Source: Candidatus Heimdallarchaeota archaeon
GTDB lineage: Archaea > Asgardarchaeota > Heimdallarchaeia > Heimdallarchaeales > Heimdallarchaeaceae
Assembly (NCBI GenBank): GCA_023705945.1
Contig: BPTM01000032.1
Span: forward strand, 1-38,646
DNA length: 38,646 nucleotides
Direction: 5' to 3'
The translations under genes and the position numbers were made by a program. This document shows positions 9,357 through 18,905 of this stretch, piece by piece (position 1 is the first letter of the stretch; every line of letters begins with the position of its first letter). The notes beneath the pieces are model-generated. The model was given only the letters and a program-made list of their open reading frames with translations, was not told the DNA's origin and did no database searches.

Positions 9357-10541
9357 ATGATGGAAATCTCTGAAGATAAGTGGCAGGAAGTAACAGAGGG
9401 TAGCACTACTTTCTCAATATACAAAGATGCAGATAGAATCTATGACGCTTCAGTTTTTTATAATCCCAAAATGGCTATCAATAGAGATCTTACAATACTA
9501 TCTCTATCTACAATCATCAAAAAAGAAATGAAAAGAATTTGCTTCCTAGATCCATTTGCAGGAACAGGTGTTCGAAGCTACAGAATCATAAATGAATTAC
9601 CAAAAGATTCTATTGAAAAAGTTGTTGTTGGAGATATTAACCCTATTGCTGTTAATATTATTACACGGAATTCAAATATATTGAATCATGATGAAATAAT
9701 GGAAATTAAACACGCGAATGCAATTGACATCCTTGATTCTCTGCCAAAAAGGAAAGATACGACTCATATTATTGATTTAGACCCCTTTGGGTCACCAATT
9801 GAATATATTGAAGAATCACTACGAGCTTTACGAATAAATGAAGGATATCTTTTTGCAACGGCAACAGATTTACAGGTTTTATGTGGCAAGTTCCCAGATT
9901 CATGTAATAGAATCTACAATGCCAAACCAACTCGACATTTTCTATGCCATGAAGTTGCATTACGAATTTTGATTTATAATATGATAATTAGTGCAGGGAG
10001 ATTAGGTTTAGCAGTGAAACCTATTCTTTGTTATAATCACGAACATTTTCTAAGAGTTAAGGTTAAAGTGAATGACAGTAAGGAAGTTGCTAACAAACAA
10101 CACAAAAAAATAGGTTTTGTATATTTTTGTAAGAAATGTTCCTATTTAATAACAGTAGAATTATCTAAAGATTTAGAGGAAACTTTATGCACTAACTGTT
10201 CAGAAAAACTAGAAAAGGCAGGACCGTTGTGGCTTGGGAATCTCTATGAACTTGAATTTATTGAACAAATGAAAAAGGATATTGGGCAGTTGACATTACA
10301 ACTTGAGAAGAAGGTTGAGAAATTACTAAGTTTAATTTTGGATGAAATTAAATCCCCACCTTTCTTTTACTATATTCCATTTATTCTCCGTTTCTGTAAG
10401 AAAGAAGGGGTATCATTAAACCAAATCGTAGATTCATTGAAAGCGAAAAATTTTACTGTTTCTAGAACTATATTTGATCCTCAAGGAATAAAAACAGATG
10501 CCTCATATGATGAAATAGTAGATGTAATAGAGCAATATTAG
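9357..10541 (+). CDS. trm1: tRNA (guanine-26-N2) dimethyltransferase Trm1
   Basis: VFYNPKMAINRDL, FLDPFAGTGVRSYRI, DLDPFGSPIEYIEESLRAL, zinc-binding CKKCSY-CTNCSEK, GPLWLG. Confidence 0.96.
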   Translation: MMEISEDKWQEVTEGSTTFSIYKDADRIYDASVFYNPKMAINRDLTILSLSTIIKKEMKRICFLDPFAGTGVRSYRIINELPKDSIEKVVVGDINPIAVNIITRNSNILNHDEIMEIKHANAIDILDSLPKRKDTTHIIDLDPFGSPIEYIEESLRALRINEGYLFATATDLQVLCGKFPDSCNRIYNAKPTRHFLCHEVALRILIYNMIISAGRLGLAVKPILCYNHEHFLRVKVKVNDSKEVANKQHKKIGFVYFCKKCSYLITVELSKDLEETLCTNCSEKLEKAGPLWLGNLYELEFIEQMKKDIGQLTLQLEKKVEKLLSLILDEIKSPPFFYYIPFILRFCKKEGVSLNQIVDSLKAKNFTVSRTIFDPQGIKTDASYDEIVDVIEQY

Positions 10542-10560
10542 AGTCAAGAAGGTGAGTTAG

Positions 10561-11256
10561 ATTTCAGAAGATCCAAAGAGATATATCGTTGGAATAGATG
10601 AAGCTGGAAGAGGTCCGGTTATAGGCCCACTTGTTATTTGCGTTTATGTGATAGAGCATGATAAACACCAAGATTTAAAGAAAATAGGGGCTAAAGATTC
10701 CAAATTATTATCTAAAAATCGAAGAGAGATTCTATATTCTCAGTTAAAAAATATTGCGGCTGATATTAAAATTAAGCACCTATCTCCTGCAGAAATTGAT
10801 GAATTACGCAAAAGATTCACTTTGAATGTAATCGAACAACAAATTATGCTCAAACTTGTTAAAGAAGTGAAACATGATCTTGAAGCGATTTATATAGATG
10901 CAGCGGATGTTAACGAGAAAAGATTCGGACTCGTTTTTGAAAAAGAGTTTCCACGAGCAAAAATAGTCTCAAAACATAAAGCAGATAAATTTTTCCCAGT
11001 AGTCTCAGCAGCTTCAATAATCGCTAAAGTAGAGAGAGATCGTGAAATTGAATCTTTGAACTTAGAAATGAGTGAAGACATAGGTTCTGGATATCCAGCT
11101 GATCCAAAAACAAAGAGTTTTCTGAAAAAATATTTTTCCAAACACAAGACATTCCCTCCTTTTGTGAGAGAATCTTGGGATACAGCTAAGAGAATAAGAA
11201 AAGAATATTCAGATTCAAAACTGACAGATTACTTTGATTCAGAGAAAAAATCCTGA
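10561..11256 (+). CDS. rnhB: Ribonuclease HII; 5' end uncertain (ATT start, or GTG at 10552 with in-frame TAG)
   Basis: Frame reads ISEDPKRYIVGIDEAGRGPVIGPLVICVYV upstream of the called GTG at 10648; also GAKDSKLLSKNRREIL, SIIAKVERDREIE and GSGYPADPKTKSFL. Confidence 0.9.
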   Translation: MSEDPKRYIVGIDEAGRGPVIGPLVICVYVIEHDKHQDLKKIGAKDSKLLSKNRREILYSQLKNIAADIKIKHLSPAEIDELRKRFTLNVIEQQIMLKLVKEVKHDLEAIYIDAADVNEKRFGLVFEKEFPRAKIVSKHKADKFFPVVSAASIIAKVERDREIESLNLEMSEDIGSGYPADPKTKSFLKKYFSKHKTFPPFVRESWDTAKRIRKEYSDSKLTDYFDSEKKS

Positions 11257-11933
11257 TATTTTTCCTCCTCTAATTGCTCGCTTTCTTCTATGGAAATGCT
11301 TAATCTTCTCTTCTTGAATATTAAAGGAATGATGAGACCACTAATCAAACCAATAGCATGGGCAAATACATTAACATTGATGCCTGCTGAAAATCCTAAG
11401 AAGATTGCACCAATTCCAATGTATATCCATAAACTCTTTTTTTTCTCTTCTTGATAAGCTAAAATCAAATCAGCTCCCAGTAAACCAAATATCCCACCAC
11501 TAGCACCGGCACTGATGGTAGCTAAACCAAATGCAAATAGGCTTAAAATGCTCCCAAGTAATCCAGATAAAATAAAAATTAAGTAATATTGCCAAGAGAA
11601 GAATTTTTCCTCAGCTCTCAATCCATAGATGAAAAGAAACAAGCTATTTGAAAGAAAATGTATCAAATTTGTATGAACAAAAATAGAGGTAAACAACTGA
11701 TATACATGTCCTTCATAAACCTTCCAATTAGCTTGTCCAAATGTAGCTAATAATTCATTAGAAATGGTAAACAAACTAATTAAATCATAGATTGGATAGA
11801 AAACTATCGTTAAAATTGATAATACAATATACACTATTAAGATTATTAAGAAAATGTTTCTAGTAGGAAGATTTGTTCTCCAAAATGATTTGAAGGTAAA
11901 TTCTTTATCCTCTTCCACCATACTATGTTTCAC
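11229..11933 (-). CDS. Rhomboid-family intramembrane serine protease
   Basis: HTNLIHFLSNSLFLFIYG, GASGGIFGLLGADL, HAIGLISG; multiple TM helices. Confidence 0.93.
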   Translation of the reverse strand: MKHSMVEEDKEFTFKSFWRTNLPTRNIFLIILIVYIVLSILTIVFYPIYDLISLFTISNELLATFGQANWKVYEGHVYQLFTSIFVHTNLIHFLSNSLFLFIYGLRAEEKFFSWQYYLIFILSGLLGSILSLFAFGLATISAGASGGIFGLLGADLILAYQEEKKKSLWIYIGIGAIFLGFSAGINVNVFAHAIGLISGLIIPLIFKKRRLSISIEESEQLEEEKYQDFFSESK

Positions 11934-11975
11934 AACGTAGTTAATATAAACATGTTGAAAAATAAAAAAAGGAGA

Positions 11976-13511
11976 TTATTTTGTCTCCTGTATTGAATAG
12001 AACACACAAGATTCTACACCTTCTGTGATTATAGCTTTACGTGCTTTAACAAATCCAACTATAGTGCTGAAAAATAATCCTATCATCAAGAAAATCAACC
12101 CAACACCAGTAGAAACCCAAGGTCCTATAATATGCTCAAAAGTATCTGCCATCTGAATATTACCTTGTGTGGTATTAATCATTCTCAAAATTGCAAATGG
12201 TAAGGTTCCAGATAGAGTGATTAAACCTCCAACTATTATCCCCCAAAACAGTTTCATTGGTGCTAATTGTAGAGGTTTACTTACTGACATAGAAGTTACA
12301 TTTTCTTCTATTTTCTCTCCTTTGATAACAGTTACAATTTTTGAAAAAGATTCAGGCAACATAAAAGCAGTAAGCTTGAGATTGATTACAATTGCCAGTA
12401 ATGCTAAACCAATACCAGAGAACAATATTGCTAAGCTTATCGCTCTTCCAGGTTTTATTAACTGTCCCATCACCGAAGGAATTTGTGAATTTATCAAAGC
12501 TAAGACAAAGAAGAAAATCAGCATCCAAATAAGACCAGAGTAAGCTAAACGAGGTACCATCTTGGTGATTTTCAATTCTTTTTCTATAGGATCTACTTTC
12601 TTTCCTGTTAGTTCGCTAACTGTTTCTCCCAAGTCATTTCTTTGTGCTCTCAACCATACTATGATCTTCAACAGCCAAAAACTAATTGAGAATAACATTA
12701 TCGCTATACCAACAAAGATTATTGTATCCCATATTAATGCAAATTGGACAGGTTCAGCGATTCCCATAGAACCATAATAACTAGCTCTTATAATGGCAAA
12801 TGGGAAAAATCCAGATGCAGAAAAGATTATTCCAAGTATTGTTAAGCCAATGTTCCATCTAGGTAACATTTCTTGTAATTTAAGCTCTTCAACTTCTTTA
12901 TTTTTCTTAACAAGTCTTCTCAAACGTTTAGGTAGGAGAGTTACTTGAGTACCAAGATTTAGCACAATGGTTGCTAGACCAAAGGCAATACCACCAATTA
13001 ATAGCGCAACCCCTACTCCTTCGAGAGGAACCGCTAAAATGTGAAGTATTTCACTTGCTACTTCATAGTCATAAATACCAACCATAATCCATGCAATCAT
13101 AACTAAAGTTGCTAATAATTCTATCAAAATACCAGTTACAAGAAAGTGTACAAAATACCGTGCATAAAAGGGCTGCTTAATTTCTTCTCCATTGATACCT
13201 GCTTTTTCAAAACTTTTAGTTGCTTGTTCTCCTGTATCTTTCAATCTTTTTACAATACTAGCTATTGCAAAACCGATTCCCAGTTTAAGGAATCCAAGTC
13301 CTAATAGAGGTACAATCTCTAGAAATCGAGATAAAACTATCTCTGTTACAGTTAACTGTATCGTTGCTTCATTTATTGTACGATATATACCTAATCCTAA
13401 AGATGTTAGAACTAGAAAAGAACCAAAAAATAAGATTTCTTTATACCGTTTAACTAAGTTATCCATCATCATAATATACTTCCATAAATTATTTTTTTGA
13501 AAATTTATCAA
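11976..13511 (-). CDS. Polytopic membrane protein with internal repeats, unknown function
   Basis: About 10 predicted TM segments in repeated modules; likely start at one of the Met codons MMMDNLVKRYKE. Confidence 0.7.
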   Translation of the reverse strand: MINFQKNNLWKYIMMMDNLVKRYKEILFFGSFLVLTSLGLGIYRTINEATIQLTVTEIVLSRFLEIVPLLGLGFLKLGIGFAIASIVKRLKDTGEQATKSFEKAGINGEEIKQPFYARYFVHFLVTGILIELLATLVMIAWIMVGIYDYEVASEILHILAVPLEGVGVALLIGGIAFGLATIVLNLGTQVTLLPKRLRRLVKKNKEVEELKLQEMLPRWNIGLTILGIIFSASGFFPFAIIRASYYGSMGIAEPVQFALIWDTIIFVGIAIMLFSISFWLLKIIVWLRAQRNDLGETVSELTGKKVDPIEKELKITKMVPRLAYSGLIWMLIFFFVLALINSQIPSVMGQLIKPGRAISLAILFSGIGLALLAIVINLKLTAFMLPESFSKIVTVIKGEKIEENVTSMSVSKPLQLAPMKLFWGIIVGGLITLSGTLPFAILRMINTTQGNIQMADTFEHIIGPWVSTGVGLIFLMIGLFFSTIVGFVKARKAIITEGVESCVFYSIQETK

Positions 13512-13549
13512 ACTTAAAATATAAAAAAATAAGAAACAGAAATTGCTTC

Positions 13550-13969
13550 CTATTTGAACTCAGGCATTGGCATACCTAGCTGTGCAAAGATTTGCTTAAG
13601 ATTTTCCATGAACATTTTCTGTTTACGTTCAGGCCATTCTTTTGTTGCTGCAATTGTAGTCATCAAATCTACTTTGTTAACTTTTTCATCTAATAGTTTA
13701 GAAGCTTTAATTCTAGCTACCATTATTGACTTTCCTTCTTCGTCAGGAAAGGCACTGATTATATTAGTTCGAGTTTTGATAAAACCTATCATCTTTTTAT
13801 CTTTCAATTTCGAGATTGAAGATACTAAACCTGCAACAGATTTCACTCTCTGTTCATCAGGTTGACCTGCTATCATTTTAAGCCTTTGAGTCAACATGCT
13901 TTTTCTTTGCTCTTCAGGTGCATCTGCGAGCATTTTAATCATTTCATCCATTTCATCCATTTTAATCAC
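13550..13969 (-). CDS. Small helical-repeat protein, unknown function
   Basis: 139 aa with four P-(E/D)-rich helical repeats; clean ORF in a conserved-size slot. Confidence 0.65.
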   Translation of the reverse strand: MIKMDEMDEMIKMLADAPEEQRKSMLTQRLKMIAGQPDEQRVKSVAGLVSSISKLKDKKMIGFIKTRTNIISAFPDEEGKSIMVARIKASKLLDEKVNKVDLMTTIAATKEWPERKQKMFMENLKQIFAQLGMPMPEFK

Positions 13970-13980
13970 TTAAAAAATTT

Positions 13981-13998
13981 GAAACCTATTTTGGTTTC
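13981..13998. repeat. Inverted repeat upstream of the helical-repeat protein gene
   Basis: GAAACC-TATTTT-GGTTTC. Confidence 0.4.
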
Positions 13999-14137
13999 AG
14001 TGTTAAAACTAAACTAATCAATACTTAGTGATGAAAACTATATTAACCATAGGTAATGACAAAAAAATCATAAGTCTCTTTAAACCTCTTGTATACTAAA
14101 TAAACAGTGAAAAAACTACTTCTTTATAGAATATCAA

Positions 14138-14674
14138 TTGACAATCTTTTTATTACTAATTTTTTTTCTTTGCTTGAATCAAATGGATTATAGTGGTATG
14201 CCAATTGCAAAAGTAAATGAAGCTGGTGAAATCACTATTCTCAAACACATCCATTTTAAATGCACAGGATGTGCAGATTGTTGTCGCTTGAATAATATCC
14301 CAGTAACAGAAAAAGATGTTCAACGGTTGTTGGATAATGGAATTGAGGTAGATCAATCTTTAGAATCTTTAAGTCCTGTATTAATTCCTAGTACTAATGT
14401 CAAGGGAGGTTTTATCAAGGCATATATTCTCAAGAAAAAACCCTTTGTGAAGGAATGCGCATTTCTAGATGAAAATCTATTGTGTAAAATTCATTCATTC
14501 AAACCTCTAGCATGCCAATTATATCCATTTGCTGTTAGAAAATCAGAGGAAGGATTCATTGCAATAATTCACCCGGATACAGTGTGCAAGTTTATTGACG
14601 TTGATGTAAAGGAAGAAGAGTCGAATACTACAGAAATTGTTCAAAATCTTATTTTCTTGTTATCCTTGGAGTGA
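14138..14674 (+). CDS. YkgJ-type cysteine-cluster (Zn/Fe chelating) protein
   Basis: FKCTGCADCCRLNNIPVTEKDVQRL, CAFLDENLLCKIHSFKPLACQLYPF. Start may be the internal ATG at about 14183. Confidence 0.9.
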   Translation: MTIFLLLIFFLCLNQMDYSGMPIAKVNEAGEITILKHIHFKCTGCADCCRLNNIPVTEKDVQRLLDNGIEVDQSLESLSPVLIPSTNVKGGFIKAYILKKKPFVKECAFLDENLLCKIHSFKPLACQLYPFAVRKSEEGFIAIIHPDTVCKFIDVDVKEEESNTTEIVQNLIFLLSLE

Positions 14675-14804
14675 TAATAAATTATCTGAAAATTCTTCGA
14701 CGTTTTAAGTGAATCTCAAAATTGCATATTAAAAATTATTTATGCTGTAAAAGTATATCTTTACGATAAAAAAATTTATCATTAATTAATGTGGATGTTG
14801 GATA

Positions 14805-16175
14805 ATGAGTTTGTTTAAGACCAATTTTATGAAGCTAGTCGAGGCTTACCTACAAGACAAAGGGTTCACAGTTGAACTTTGTAATATCTATACACGTGGC
14901 GTCGATTTCTATCAAAGTTACAAAAGAATCATAATTTGTGCTTACAAAGATGATCTCTTATTATGTATCAGAGCACGTAGTGGAGATATTAGCGACCCTT
15001 TCAGAGGATCAGAAGATCAAATAGAATTGAAACTTCAGGAACCTGCTCTTAAGCTACTGAGTGGTGTACTTTCTCTTAATTCTGGAATAGACCCTATTTA
15101 TTGCGAGAAATTTGAAGGCATGACCGCTATTCCTATTATCATAATGGAAAAGTCATCTCGGACTCATCCATTATATTATTTCTTCGATGACGAAGCTAGA
15201 GAATCAAAAGAATGGTATAAGAAGAAAAATGTGGTTTACTTACCTTGGGATTGGATTAAAGAATTTTGGAATATGGATTTTGAGGAATCTCTCAAAACTC
15301 AAGGATATGAAGTTTCTAAACCCATAGAGTATGAGGGACCTGAGCATATTAAAACAGCTGTTACGGAACTTGAGGAGGTTTTTGCATCCAAACGAATTGG
15401 TGTTATAAAATCTGTTTATCTTTCTAAACCTACTCTACCCCCATTGGTTTTAACTTTGACAAACAACAATCAGATGATGATTTTCATGGTCGATGAACCT
15501 GATGAAACTCTACATCCAAAATTGATGGATTTTGCTGTTTACTATTTTGGAACTAAAACTAAGCGTTTCCCACCAACTGCAAATGCAATGTTTTTCAACA
15601 TTATGACAAAAGAACCGAAAGAGAGTTTTCTTCAACCTTATTTACCAAAAGATAATGAGTTTGTAGAAAAAAATTTTGATAATCCTGTAGTGATTAAGAC
15701 TACAATTAAAGGTTTTAAACAACTGCTTGAAGTAGCTAAACCTGCGGAAATTGCATCTCTTCACCAGTTAAGTTCGATTCCAAGTATGGAAATAGATGCT
15801 CTTCTACAAGTGTCATCTGGTTATTGGTTCTCATCTATTTTCAGTGAGGCTAAAAAACGTATGAAGAAATTCTTTTCAACAAAATGCCCATTTTGCTCAA
15901 ATTCAATAGTTAGTCATCAACTTCCAAACAAAGTTGTGTCTAAACTTAACTTGGACATTGATTTAAGCAAAGAAAATTTCTACGCTACTTACTGTGACAA
16001 CAAAAAACTAGGGTGTGGTATAGGCTTTATAGTCGTTAAGGATGTATATCACGGTGGTGTCCATGGAATCTTTACTGGAGAAGAGCAACAATATTCTCAC
16101 GAAGTCGACCACGCAAAACAGAAAATAAAAGATATAGGGTTAGAAGTTCAATCATTTCAACATATTTCCACTTAA
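14805..16175 (+). CDS. Hypothetical protein with C-terminal zinc-ribbon-like cysteines
   Basis: 456 aa; CPFCSNS and CDNKKLGCGIGF cysteine pairs; no family recognised. Confidence 0.6.
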   Translation: MSLFKTNFMKLVEAYLQDKGFTVELCNIYTRGVDFYQSYKRIIICAYKDDLLLCIRARSGDISDPFRGSEDQIELKLQEPALKLLSGVLSLNSGIDPIYCEKFEGMTAIPIIIMEKSSRTHPLYYFFDDEARESKEWYKKKNVVYLPWDWIKEFWNMDFEESLKTQGYEVSKPIEYEGPEHIKTAVTELEEVFASKRIGVIKSVYLSKPTLPPLVLTLTNNNQMMIFMVDEPDETLHPKLMDFAVYYFGTKTKRFPPTANAMFFNIMTKEPKESFLQPYLPKDNEFVEKNFDNPVVIKTTIKGFKQLLEVAKPAEIASLHQLSSIPSMEIDALLQVSSGYWFSSIFSEAKKRMKKFFSTKCPFCSNSIVSHQLPNKVVSKLNLDIDLSKENFYATYCDNKKLGCGIGFIVVKDVYHGGVHGIFTGEEQQYSHEVDHAKQKIKDIGLEVQSFQHIST

Positions 16176-16178
16176 AAT

Positions 16179-16568
16179 CTAAATGGGTGCAAACTTGTAT
16201 CCATAACGGATTAAACCTTCTGAACCATTTCTAGCTAGAACACGGAAAACCATCCTTACATTCATACTCTCCTTTGCTTCGTTAAGATTGCAGTCAACAA
16301 TTTGCCCTGTAACTTTGACACCGTCATCCAGCTCTATTATAGCGATTAAGTAAGGGGTGCTACCCATCATTTCATCTGTAGTTTGAGTAACAGTTGAGAA
16401 ATGCAGAACTTTTCCTGTTGTAGCAAGTTTGTATTCTTTCACATTTTCGCTGCCACACTTTGAACAGTTCTCTGTGAAGGGAAACTGTTTGATCATACAG
16501 TCTAAGCATTCGACTCCCATTGCTAAATATTTACCTCGTTTTTCTCTCCAAATTTTGGGTGGTTCCAT
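16179..16568 (-). CDS. DUF35 OB-fold / zinc-ribbon acyl-CoA-associated protein
   Basis: CLDCMIKQFPFTENCSKCGSENVKEYKLATTGKVLHFSTV; adjacent to thiolase and HMG-CoA synthase. Confidence 0.92.
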   Translation of the reverse strand: MEPPKIWREKRGKYLAMGVECLDCMIKQFPFTENCSKCGSENVKEYKLATTGKVLHFSTVTQTTDEMMGSTPYLIAIIELDDGVKVTGQIVDCNLNEAKESMNVRMVFRVLARNGSEGLIRYGYKFAPI

Positions 16569-17749
16569 TATCTTTTCACCTCTTCTTCTCCTAGAATATT
16601 TACATAAGTTAGGGCTCCTGTACCCATTACATTTTGTGTTAATCCGTAGTGAATAGAATCAACTTGACGTTTACCTGCTTCTCCTCGCATTTGTTCTACT
16701 ATCTCAATAATCTGAGCGATACCAGTTGCACCGAATGGGTCTCCTCTCGCTTTTAATCCACCACTTGTATTTATACTCACTTTTCCATTTTGCTCAGTTA
16801 AACCTTCTTCAACAGCTTTTCCTCCCTCACCTTTCTTAAAGAAACCAAGATCCTCAATAGCTAGGATTTCACCTATAGGGTATGAGTCATGAACTTCAGC
16901 AACATTGATATCTTCTGGTTTGATATCTGCCATTTTGTATGCAGCAGTCGCAGCAGTTTTTGAAGCATTTAGTTCAGTTAATAAATTACGATGATGTAGC
17001 GCTAAATTATCTGAAGCATAACTAGATCCTAAAATTGGAACCTTGCTGCTTATATCTTTATTTTGCAGTATGAACTCTTCTGAAGCTAAAATAACAGAAG
17101 CACTTCCATCACAATAAGTAGCTGGATCAAATTTACCTATGGGATCAGATATCCTTTTTGCATTAAGAAATCTCTCAATTGATATCTCTTTTCTGAATTG
17201 AGCATTGGGATTGTTAACACCATTCTTGTGATTTTTAACTGGAACAGCTGCGAGTTGCTCCTTAGTAGTTTGGAATTTTTTCATATGAGCTTTAGTTAAT
17301 ATTGCATAAAGGCTTGTTAATGTAGCACCCATCTCAAATTCCCATTGATAATCAATGGTTGAACTTAGGATTCTTTCTACTGTACCTGCATTAACAAAAT
17401 CACTTAATTTCTCAACACCTACAACTGCTAAACAGTCATAGACCCCACTCAATATCCCAAGATATGCTTGATGAAGTGCTGCTGCTCCACTAGCGTTTCC
17501 TGCTTCAATTCGAACATGAGGGGTTTCTATGTGACTCTCTCTTAAACAATTGGCTCCAATGGATGGTTGTGAATTTGAGCCAGAAACCAATGATCCAAAA
17601 AACATACTTTGTACTGATTCTTTCGTGATTTTTGTGTCTTCAATTGCACGTGTTAGTGCTTTTGAAGCAAGTTTACCCGCGCTAATCTCATAATTTTCTC
17701 CAAAACCTGTTATTCCTGTACCAATTATAAACACATTACGTTTTACCAT
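16568..17749 (-). CDS. Archaeal acetyl-CoA acetyltransferase / thiolase
   Basis: IEAGNASGAAALHQAYLGILSG, VAEVHDSYPIGEILAIEDLGF, NTSGGLKARGDPFGATGIAQIIEIVEQMRGEAGKRQ. Confidence 0.95.
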   Translation of the reverse strand: MVKRNVFIIGTGITGFGENYEISAGKLASKALTRAIEDTKITKESVQSMFFGSLVSGSNSQPSIGANCLRESHIETPHVRIEAGNASGAAALHQAYLGILSGVYDCLAVVGVEKLSDFVNAGTVERILSSTIDYQWEFEMGATLTSLYAILTKAHMKKFQTTKEQLAAVPVKNHKNGVNNPNAQFRKEISIERFLNAKRISDPIGKFDPATYCDGSASVILASEEFILQNKDISSKVPILGSSYASDNLALHHRNLLTELNASKTAATAAYKMADIKPEDINVAEVHDSYPIGEILAIEDLGFFKKGEGGKAVEEGLTEQNGKVSINTSGGLKARGDPFGATGIAQIIEIVEQMRGEAGKRQVDSIHYGLTQNVMGTGALTYVNILGEEEVKR

Positions 17750-17753
17750 TTAA

Positions 17754-18794
17754 TCACCTCAGTATCCCCTTAAATCTTGCATACTTTCCATATTCAATAT
17801 ACTCACATTGGTTTAGATAATACTGTGTGTCATATTTGTATGGACGAATATTGTCTATTGCTTCAGTAACGGTAAATGAAAATGAATCACTACCTGCACC
17901 ACTTCCATAAGATGTCAGAAATATTCTATCTCCAGGATTGGCGTGGTTAAGGACATTAGTAAATCCTAAAATTGAAGAAGCTGAATAAGCATTCCCCATC
18001 TGTTTACAAATTAATCCTAATTCAACTTGTTCTTTAGAAAAACCTAACATTCTAGCAACAGCTTGAGGAAATTTAGCATTAGGTTGATGGAAAATAACAT
18101 GGTGGTAGTCAGAGGGTTTTGTCCCTAATTCTTCCATTAAACCTTTTGAAGCATCAATTGTATGTTTGAAATAAGCAGGTTGTCCAGTAAATCTAACTCC
18201 ATGCGAAGGATAAACAGCTCCTTCTCTTCTCCAAAAATCGGGCATATCAGTAGTAACTGAATAGGTTCCTTCAAGTTCTGCGATTATGTTCTCTGAACCT
18301 ATTAGAAAAGCTGCACTTCCTGCTCCTACCGTATATTCCAATGGATCTCTTGGTCTTCCTTGACTACTATCAGCTCCTATAGCTAGCCCTAGCGAAATCA
18401 TTTTTGATTTCACTAATCCAAAGCACATCTGCATTCCTGCAGTTCCAGCTTTGCATGCGAACTCTAAATCAGCAGCTGTTAGAGATTTTTCTACATCTAA
18501 AGCTGCAGCAACAATGGTTGCAGTAGGTTTAACTGCATAGGGATGAGACTCACTCCCTACATAAATTGCCCCTAAATCTTTTTCTTTACCTTTCCATCTG
18601 CTAATTACATTTCTAGCAGATTCAACAGCCATTGTAGCTACATCTTCATCTGGTCCTGGAACAGATTTGCTACTTATCTGTGATTGAGCTTTTATTTCGA
18701 TGGGATCTTCATCCCATACTTTTGCAATCTCCTCTACTTTTATTCTATAACGTGGAATATAAGAGCCAAATGAAACAATACCAACTTTATTCAT
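17754..18794 (-). CDS. Hydroxymethylglutaryl-CoA synthase (archaeal type)
   Basis: VGIVSFGSYIPRYRIKVEEIAKVW, IYVGSESHPYAVKPTATIVAAAL, EFACKAGTAGMQ, HQPNAKFPQAVARMLGF, SYGSGAGSDSFSFTV. Confidence 0.97.
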   Translation of the reverse strand: MNKVGIVSFGSYIPRYRIKVEEIAKVWDEDPIEIKAQSQISSKSVPGPDEDVATMAVESARNVISRWKGKEKDLGAIYVGSESHPYAVKPTATIVAAALDVEKSLTAADLEFACKAGTAGMQMCFGLVKSKMISLGLAIGADSSQGRPRDPLEYTVGAGSAAFLIGSENIIAELEGTYSVTTDMPDFWRREGAVYPSHGVRFTGQPAYFKHTIDASKGLMEELGTKPSDYHHVIFHQPNAKFPQAVARMLGFSKEQVELGLICKQMGNAYSASSILGFTNVLNHANPGDRIFLTSYGSGAGSDSFSFTVTEAIDNIRPYKYDTQYYLNQCEYIEYGKYARFKGILR

Positions 18795-18905
18795 GATTAT
18801 ACCTTTGTTTCTTGAGTGATAGATGTAATAGCAATAATTTTAGAATGGTTTCTATTATTAGACAAAATAAATATTACATCTAATTAAAATTTTGCCAATA
18901 AAGAT

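Noticed and set aside
10558-10560. Pyrrolysine at the in-frame TAG of rnhB
   Set aside because: Not adopted as an explanation: TAG ends other genes here (trm1, ftsJ, grpE), no Pyl genes are in the window, and RNase HII needs no residue at that place.
12169-13500. Three plus-strand ORFs (12169-12543, 12562-12777, 13192-13500)
   Set aside because: Antisense shadows of the polytopic membrane protein.
13554-13865. Plus-strand ORF opposite the helical-repeat protein
   Set aside because: The minus-strand frame shows clear amphipathic repeats and a plausible start; the plus-strand one is a mirror ORF.
14765-14791. GATAAAAAAATTTATC and ATTAATTAAT palindromes upstream of 14805 gene
   Set aside because: Simple AT-rich palindromes expected by chance in this composition and likely just promoter.
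16179-18794. HMG-CoA synthase - thiolase - DUF35 cluster as novel
   Set aside because: Standard conserved archaeal mevalonate-entry operon.
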